NCBI GenBank assembly: GCA_034432855.1
Contig: DAOUBA010000215.1
Location: 1-27,775, forward strand
Length of the DNA: 27,775 nucleotides
Direction of reading: 5' to 3'
From: DAOUBA01 sp034432855
Lineage (GTDB): Bacteria > Chloroflexota > Anaerolineae > B4-G1
The translations under genes were made by a program, and so were the position numbers. The notes beneath the pieces were generated by a model. The model saw only the letters and a program-made list of their open reading frames with translations, did no database searches and was not told the DNA's origin. This document shows, piece by piece, positions 23,260 to 27,775 of the stretch. How positions within the stretch are numbered: the first letter of the stretch is position 1; every line of letters begins with the position of its first letter.

Positions 23260-24156
23260 TCACAATGCGCAGGCGGCGACGAGCATCGCCGCCATCAACC
23301 ACGGGCGTGCGTGGCGCACGTACCAGGAGACGGATGGGCCGCGTCGTAGCCAGGCCAGCAGCGCGACTTGGGGGACGAGCAACAGCGCGAGAACTCCGGT
23401 CGCCAGTGGGTGACGCAAGGCGACGAGGAATGCCATGGCCAGGAACTGCCCGCCGACGTTCGCCGCGCGCCCCCAGGCCGAGTCGGCCTGCCATCCGCCT
23501 GCCCATGCCAGGGTGAAGGTGAGCGCCAGTATCTTGGAAGGTATGGCGGGCTGCCCAAAGGCGAGGTGGCCGGCCAGCCACGGAAGGGCGATAGCGACGA
23601 TGGCATCCCACCCCGGAGCAACGGTGCCCCTACCGCCGTTCCAGGCCACGCCCAACTGCATCACGGCCAGGGCCGCTCCGCTCAGTAGCAACAGTTCCAC
23701 TCCCACGAACGCCGACAGCACCGCTGCCACCGGCAGGGCCACAGCGATGGCCGTGAGCGCCGGGCCGCAGGTGGGCCATAGGACATCGCGCGCCCAGGCG
23801 CGCAGTTGCCCCAGCCAACGCGATGCTGCGTCGCCGGGAGTGCCGGGCAGTGTATAGGGTGGGGGGGTGAGCGGTTCTCCGAAACGCCAGTTGCGCCAGC
23901 GCCGCAGTGGTGTGGCCCAGTCTGTACCGCCCAGCGCCGACCACAACGTGCCCCAGCCACCGTCCACCAACAGGATGAGCAGGGCCAGCCGCAGCCAGTC
24001 GGCGCTGCGCCAGCCAAAGCCGCCCGAGGCAACGACGCCGCACAGCACAGCCCATGTCGGAGCCAGCCAGACGGTGGGACTGGCCAGACGGGTCTGGAGA
24101 CGGATCAGGCCGCCGGAAGTGGGATAGGTGCGGGCAGGGCGGGCGCTCTTGTTCAT
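23260..24156 (-). CDS. Polytopic membrane protein of unknown function
   Basis: Not recognised as a named family. The 298-residue product is Trp- and Ala-rich with roughly seven to eight hydrophobic segments, beginning near residue 30 (WLAPTWAVLCGVVASGG) and ending at the C-terminus with WLMAAMLVAACAL. A hydrophilic loop (about 85-115) carries PPPYTLPGTPGD. No catalytic motif is evident. The arrangement, directly ahead of a membrane-anchored methyltransferase and after a glycosyltransferase, suggests a shared role in a lipid or envelope pathway. The start at 24156 has no ribosome site, but a TGGTATAAT extended -10 lies only 12 bases upstream, so the gene may be near-leaderless from that site or translated by reinitiation. 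Confidence 0.75.
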   Translation of the reverse strand: MNKSARPARTYPTSGGLIRLQTRLASPTVWLAPTWAVLCGVVASGGFGWRSADWLRLALLILLVDGGWGTLWSALGGTDWATPLRRWRNWRFGEPLTPPPYTLPGTPGDAASRWLGQLRAWARDVLWPTCGPALTAIAVALPVAAVLSAFVGVELLLLSGAALAVMQLGVAWNGGRGTVAPGWDAIVAIALPWLAGHLAFGQPAIPSKILALTFTLAWAGGWQADSAWGRAANVGGQFLAMAFLVALRHPLATGVLALLLVPQVALLAWLRRGPSVSWYVRHARPWLMAAMLVAACAL

Positions 24157-24167
24157 AGGCCAGGCGG

Positions 24168-24176
24168 ATTATACCA
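24168..24176 (-). promoter_or_regulatory. Weak internal promoter candidate before the membrane-protein gene
   Basis: TGGTATAAT on the minus strand makes an extended -10 that contains the GT4 stop codon (TAA). There is no recognisable -35. A start about 7 bases downstream would leave a leader of about 5 bases. Confidence 0.3.
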
Positions 24177-25257
24177 CAGACTGTTCGATCACGCTCAGCA
24201 CCGTGCGGGCGCACGCAGCCCAGGAGAAGCGGCGCACGTTGGCGTAGCCGCGCTGAATCAGGGTTTCCCGCAGGGTCGGGTCACTGGCGATGCGCTGCAT
24301 CGCGTTGGCGATGGCGGCAGTGTCGGTGGGGTCTACCAGCAGCGCTGCGTCTCCGGCGACTTCGGGCAGGCTGGAGGTCGTGCTGGTGATGACCGGGCAG
24401 CCGCACGCCTGCGCCTCCAGCACCGGCAGGCCGAACCCCTCGTACAGCGAGGGGAACACAAAAGCCAGTGCTCCGCTCAACAGTGCCGGCTTGTCCTCGT
24501 CGGCGACGTAGCCAGGGAACAGCACACGCCCGACGGAGCGCATGCGGCGCACCTGGGCGAACAGGTTGTCGTAGAGCCAACCCTCCTTACCGGCTATCAC
24601 CAGAGTCACCGGAGTCTCCAGGGAGACGAAAGCATCCACCAGGCGGGCCAGATTCTTGCGCGGTTGCAGGGTGCCCAGATATAGGAAGTAATCTCCGGTG
24701 ATGGCATAGCGCATCTTGGTCGCTTCGATGGCGTTCGAGTCGCGCACCGGGGCCAGGCTCTCGTCGTAGCCGGGATAGGCGACGGTGATTTTCTCCGGGG
24801 AGACAGCGTAGTGGGTTACCAGATCGGCTTTTGTGGCCGCCGAGTCCGCCAGAATGTGGGTCGCAGCGCGGGCGTTCCAGCGGGTGGAGAGATCGAGGTA
24901 CAGCCGCTGCGGCCGGGGGTGCGCATCCGGGAAGTGCAGGTAGCCCAGGTCGTGGACGGTGACGACGCTGGCGCGTGGGTGGATAGGGGGCAGAACGTGG
25001 GCGGGAACGAATAGCGCGTCGGGCGGGCGGAGCGCCATCTCCCACGAGAGCCGCAGGTGCGTCCACAGGCGCGGGAAGGGGATGACGCGCAACTCGGCAC
25101 CTGCAAAATCGCCGGCTGCCGGAGGGCTGCGGAAGTAGAGCTGGAAGCGGTGGCGCGGCTCGAGTGCCAGCAATGCCCGGATCAGGCGCTGGGAATAGAC
25201 CTCGGTGCCGGTGGGACGGTCGGCGACGGCGCGGCTGGCGTCAATTCCGATCAGCAT
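24169..25257 (-). CDS. GT4-family glycosyltransferase
   Basis: The 362-residue product has a two-Rossmann GT-B layout. The N-terminal half starts MLIGIDASRAVADRPTGTE and has TVHDLGYLHFPDA. The C-terminal half has YLGTLQPRKNLARLVDAF and the GT4 nucleotide-sugar signature EGFGLPVLEAQACGCPV with its two glutamates. It would transfer a sugar from a nucleotide donor, with retention, to an acceptor in the cytosol; mannosyl- or glucosyltransferase of envelope glycans is typical. The start at 25257 follows the stop of the preceding gene by 2 bases (TAA TA ATG), indicating coupling. A longer frame to 25689 overlaps that gene and is rejected. Confidence 0.93.
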   Translation of the reverse strand: MLIGIDASRAVADRPTGTEVYSQRLIRALLALEPRHRFQLYFRSPPAAGDFAGAELRVIPFPRLWTHLRLSWEMALRPPDALFVPAHVLPPIHPRASVVTVHDLGYLHFPDAHPRPQRLYLDLSTRWNARAATHILADSAATKADLVTHYAVSPEKITVAYPGYDESLAPVRDSNAIEATKMRYAITGDYFLYLGTLQPRKNLARLVDAFVSLETPVTLVIAGKEGWLYDNLFAQVRRMRSVGRVLFPGYVADEDKPALLSGALAFVFPSLYEGFGLPVLEAQACGCPVITSTTSSLPEVAGDAALLVDPTDTAAIANAMQRIASDPTLRETLIQRGYANVRRFSWAACARTVLSVIEQSVV

Positions 25258-25259
25258 TA

Positions 25260-25778
25260 TTATTTGGAGCGCCTGCTGAACAGGGCGCGCAGGAGCAGCA
25301 TCAGGCCCAACAGGATCAGGAGGACGGGCCACAGGTTGGGCAACAACTCGCGGGTCTCCGGGCCGAGCAATTGCAGGGTCGTGGCCAATCCTGCGCCGCC
25401 CACGGCAAGGGCGACCAGCCCCAGGAACAGCGCGCCCCAATCGCGGAGGCCGGTCGCGAGCCATTGTGCGACGAAGGCGACGCTGCCGATGAGGACGAAC
25501 ACGGGCCACCAGGTATCCAGATCGCTGTAATCCAGCGGACCCAGGGTGATGAAGAAGAATGCTGCGCTCGCAAGCGTGAGGGCCGTGCCGAGGAAGACGT
25601 GACCGGGGTCGCGCCGCTCGCCAAAGACATAGCCGCCCAGGAGCGTCAGGCCGCCGGCAAGAGGGAAGATGGGCCACATTACATCCCAACCGGGGATGCC
25701 GATTCCCAATCTCTCCAGCAATAGATAGGCGCCCAGGGCGATGAGAAAGAGCGCCAGAACGATCCTGCCTCTATGCAT
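25260..25778 (-). CDS. Small membrane protein of the LiaI/LiaF-TM (DUF5668) kind
   Basis: The 172-residue product has about six TM helices in repeated pairs. The pattern GxxLLLERLGI-WDVMWPIFPLAGG recurs as WWPVFVLIG and LWPVLLILLGLMLLLRALF, typical of the LiaI/LiaF-like TM region. In other bacteria such proteins take part in envelope stress control; function here is not known, and no sensor kinase is close by. The start at 25778 follows AAAGGAG by 7 bases, lying in the rpiB 3' end. A 24-residue extension to 25850 overlaps rpiB and lacks a ribosome site. Confidence 0.8.
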   Translation of the reverse strand: MHRGRIVLALFLIALGAYLLLERLGIGIPGWDVMWPIFPLAGGLTLLGGYVFGERRDPGHVFLGTALTLASAAFFFITLGPLDYSDLDTWWPVFVLIGSVAFVAQWLATGLRDWGALFLGLVALAVGGAGLATTLQLLGPETRELLPNLWPVLLILLGLMLLLRALFSRRSK

Positions 25779-25782
25779 GGAA

Positions 25783-26226
25783 CTACTCCTTTCCTTCCAG
25801 CGCGCTGATCTTGTCCACGCGCCGCGCGTGGCGGCCGCCGCTGAATTCACTGCTGAGAAAGGTTTGCACGATCTCTAACGCCGAACCGATGCCCAGCACG
25901 CGCCCGCCCAGGCAAAGGATGTGCGCGTCGTTGTGTTCGCGCGCCATACGCGCCATGTAGCAGTCGGTGCACACCGCTGCGCGGATGCCGGGTATCTTGT
26001 TGGCAGCCATGCTCATGCCGATGCCCGTGCCGCAGACGAGAATGGCGCGGTCGGCTTCTCTGGCTGCTACGGCGCGGGCCACCATGGCGGCCACGTCGGG
26101 ATAGTCTGCCGGCTCTGCGCTGTGAATGCCATAGTCCTGCACCTGGTGCCCCTGGGCGATCAGGTATTCGGCGATTTCCTGCTTCAGTTGGTAGCCGCCA
26201 TGATCGGCGCCAACGGCGATGCGCAT
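25783..26226 (-). CDS. rpiB: Ribose-5-phosphate isomerase B
   Basis: The enzyme interconverts ribose 5-phosphate and ribulose 5-phosphate in the pentose phosphate pathway; some relatives act on allose or galactose 6-phosphate. The 147-residue product has ADHGG (7-11), the catalytic Cys65 in VCGTGIGMSMAANK and the phosphate-binding region REHNDAHILCLGGR. Length is normal for the family. GAGGAGGT lies about 7 bases ahead of the ATG. It is 13 bases behind phoU in the same run of genes; such placing is unusual for RpiB, and no functional tie to phosphate control is evident. Confidence 0.96.
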   Translation of the reverse strand: MRIAVGADHGGYQLKQEIAEYLIAQGHQVQDYGIHSAEPADYPDVAAMVARAVAAREADRAILVCGTGIGMSMAANKIPGIRAAVCTDCYMARMAREHNDAHILCLGGRVLGIGSALEIVQTFLSSEFSGGRHARRVDKISALEGKE

Positions 26227-26239
26227 ACTTTTGACCTCC

Positions 26240-26905
26240 TCAGAAACTGAGTTCCTTGAACTCGCCGGTGGTCATAAAGATGACCCGCTCGCAGACGTTT
26301 ACGGCGCGGTCGGCGATGCGTTCCAGGTTGTGTGAGACCCATAGCAGATGGGTGGCGCGTGTGATGTTTCTCGGGTCTTCCAGCATATAGGTCAGTAGTT
26401 CGCGGTACAACTGGTCATACAAGCGGTCAATCTCTGCGTCGCGCTGCGCGGTCGTGAGTGCCGAGTCGGGGTCGTGCTCTAGATACGCTTCCAGAGCGGC
26501 GTGGATCATCTCCCGGGCGATCTGCGCCATGCGGGGAATATCAATCAGCGGCTTGAGATGTGGCTGGTCGGACAGACGGATTGCCAGTTCGGCGATGCCG
26601 GTCGCGTGATCGCCCATGCGTTCCAGTTCGCCGACGATATGGATCGCGGCAATGATCGCGCGCAGGTCACCGGCGGCCGGCTGCTGGGTGGCGATCAGCG
26701 TCAGACATTGTTCCTCGATGTCGTACCGCTTGGCATTGATCGTCTCGTCTCCCGCGACTATCTTTCTAGCCAAGTCCTTGTCCTGCTCCTTGAGTGATTG
26801 TATGGCTTGCTCGATGGCGCTCTCGACCATACTGCCCAGGAGCACGATGCCGTCGCGCAGTTCCGTCAGTTGGTGGTCGAACAACCCCCTTGGGCCATCG
26901 GTCAT
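26240..26905 (-). CDS. phoU: Phosphate transport regulator PhoU
   Basis: PhoU links the Pst transporter to phosphate signalling and restrains phosphate uptake. The 221-residue all-helical product has the two PhoU repeats with metal-binding motifs ELERMGDHATGIAE and NLERIADRAVNVCE in the expected positions. The start follows AGGAGG by 5 bases. It lies 9 bases after pstB, so the two should be co-transcribed. No PhoR/PhoB genes are in the window. Confidence 0.96.
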   Translation of the reverse strand: MTDGPRGLFDHQLTELRDGIVLLGSMVESAIEQAIQSLKEQDKDLARKIVAGDETINAKRYDIEEQCLTLIATQQPAAGDLRAIIAAIHIVGELERMGDHATGIAELAIRLSDQPHLKPLIDIPRMAQIAREMIHAALEAYLEHDPDSALTTAQRDAEIDRLYDQLYRELLTYMLEDPRNITRATHLLWVSHNLERIADRAVNVCERVIFMTTGEFKELSF

Positions 26906-26914
26906 TGTCGCCTC

Positions 26915-27667
26915 CTATCCCATGCGCCCGGTAATGTAATCCTCGGTCAGTTTCTGCATCGGGCGTGTAAAGATCTTGCCCGTCTCATCATACTCCACCA
27001 GATCGCCCAGCCAGAAGAACCCGGTGTAGTCGGAGACGCGCGCGGCCTGCTGCATGTTGTGGGTGACGATGATGATCGTGTAGCGCTCGCGCAGTTCCCG
27101 CATCAGGTCCTCGATCCGCAGGGTGGCTGCCGGGTCGAGCGCCGAACACGGCTCGTCCATAAGGATGACCTCCGGCTCGACGGCCAGCACCCGCGCGATG
27201 CACAACCGCTGCTGCTCGCCGGCCGAAAGGTCGAATGCCGAAGAGCGCAACTTGTCTTTGACCTCGTCCCATAACGCGGCCGCTCGCAGGCTTTGCTCAA
27301 CCAGGTCGTCCAGTTCGCTGCCACGGGCCAGTCCCAGCACGCGCGGCCCAAAGGCGACGTTATCGTAGATGGATTGGGGGAATGGGTTGGGTCGCTGAAA
27401 GACCATCCCGACTCGGCGTCGCAGGGCGACCACGTCTACATCCGGCGCATAGATGTCTCGATCGTCGAGGAGGACTTGGCCTATGATCCGTGTACCAGGG
27501 ATGGTCTCGTTCATGCGATTGAAGCAGCGCAGGAAGGTGGACTTGCCGCAACCCGATGGCCCAATGAAGGCGGTGATGCGCCGCTCTTCGATGCGCATCG
27601 TGATCCCGTGTAGTGCCTCGAAATCGCCGTAGTAGAACCGCAGGTTGTGGGTCTTGATCTTGCTCAT
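26915..27667 (-). CDS. pstB: Phosphate ABC importer ATPase
   Basis: PstB powers phosphate uptake through PstCA. The 250-residue product has Walker A GPSGCGKST (36-44), the PstB Q-loop VFQRPNPFPQSIYDNVAFGPR, Walker B VILMDEPCSALDP and the H-loop VTHNMQQA. The signature is LSAGEQ (147-152) in place of the usual LSGGQQ. No ribosome site precedes the ATG, and a good promoter places the transcript start about 2 bases upstream, so the mRNA is probably leaderless. The genes pstS, pstC and pstA are not in the window; they may lie to the right or elsewhere. Confidence 0.96.
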   Translation of the reverse strand: MSKIKTHNLRFYYGDFEALHGITMRIEERRITAFIGPSGCGKSTFLRCFNRMNETIPGTRIIGQVLLDDRDIYAPDVDVVALRRRVGMVFQRPNPFPQSIYDNVAFGPRVLGLARGSELDDLVEQSLRAAALWDEVKDKLRSSAFDLSAGEQQRLCIARVLAVEPEVILMDEPCSALDPAATLRIEDLMRELRERYTIIIVTHNMQQAARVSDYTGFFWLGDLVEYDETGKIFTRPMQKLTEDYITGRMG

Positions 27668-27675
27668 TAGTAGTC

Positions 27676-27704
27676 ATTGTACCCCAAGCCATTGGAGTAG
27701 GCAA
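27676..27704 (-). promoter_or_regulatory. Promoter of the pstB-phoU-rpiB gene run
   Basis: On the minus strand TTGCCT (27704-27699), a 17-base spacer and TACAAT (27681-27676). The start of transcription should fall near 27669, within a few bases of the pstB ATG. Confidence 0.6.
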
Positions 27705-27720
27705 GTCTCTGGTGATTACC

Positions 27721-27735
27721 CACATCTTCGATGTG
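27721..27735. promoter_or_regulatory. 15-bp palindrome upstream of the pst promoter
   Basis: CACATC TTC GATGTG is a perfect inverted repeat centred about 26 bp upstream of the -35. Its symmetry suits a dimeric regulator, but PhoB boxes are direct repeats, so a different protein would be expected. A partial second half-site (ACACATC) follows at 27736-27742. The rest of the edge sequence holds no gene. Confidence 0.35.
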
Positions 27736-27775
27736 ACACATCCCGATACCCAAGGAAAGAGATTTTTCGGGGGGG

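Noticed and set aside
25258..25689. Upstream extension of the GT4 frame
   Set aside because: It runs through the LiaF-like membrane gene; GT4 homologues begin at the MLIGIDASRA strand.

Overview
The window looks like a chromosomal segment from a Chloroflexota bacterium, most likely of the Anaerolineae or a related lineage. The evidence is the long PTATPTRTP-type linkers in secreted enzymes, a very large GT-C membrane protein with the DUF2298 (Chlor_Arch_YYY) signature, an archaeal/fungal-type aspartate-semialdehyde dehydrogenase, a T-box leader, and degenerate intergenic tandem repeats. Composition is moderately GC-rich throughout and no insertion sequence, phage, CRISPR array, tRNA or rRNA was seen. 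This assignment is inference from family knowledge; no search was run.

Layout, left to right. (1) 1-3860, plus strand: a secreted plant-wall module, made of a double-CBM2 expansin-like protein and a GH5_1 endoglucanase with its own CBM2. The two genes are separated by a 13-bp hairpin and the pair is closed by a probable terminator. A strong G-quadruplex motif sits in front. (2) 4074-8573, plus: a 1499-residue membrane protein that joins a GT39/PMT-like half to a DUF2298 half. (3) 8560-14600, minus: threonine biosynthesis. A consensus promoter and T-box riboswitch lead hom, lysC and asd; a second promoter then leads a GNAT acetyltransferase and thrC. No homoserine kinase is present. (4) 14615-18850, minus: a simple-sugar-type ABC importer (lipoprotein binding protein, one-domain ATPase, permease) ending in a methyltetrahydrofolate/corrinoid-type methyltransferase, with a three-helix structured RNA between binding protein and ATPase. 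(5) 19016-22387, minus: a cytosolic hybrid regulator of about 1084 residues (sugar-binding-protein fold, GAF, histidine kinase, two receivers, AraC HTH), a plausible regulator of the neighbouring importer. (6) 22360-27704, minus: a tight run pstB, phoU, rpiB, small membrane protein, GT4 glycosyltransferase, membrane protein of unknown function, and a membrane-anchored methyltransferase with a Trm112-like zinc ribbon. pstB appears to be leaderless.

How the parts fit: expansin loosens and the endoglucanase cuts cellulose outside the cell. The ABC importer and its sensor probably handle a small sugar-like or methylated ligand. hom-lysC-asd-thrC convert aspartate toward threonine under control that probably reads tRNA-Thr charging. 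The pst/pho genes at the right end deal with phosphate import and its control. The features most worth following up are the hybrid regulator with its importer-methyltransferase operon, the intercistronic three-way-junction RNA, the T-box with its flanking tandem repeats, and the double GT-C fusion.
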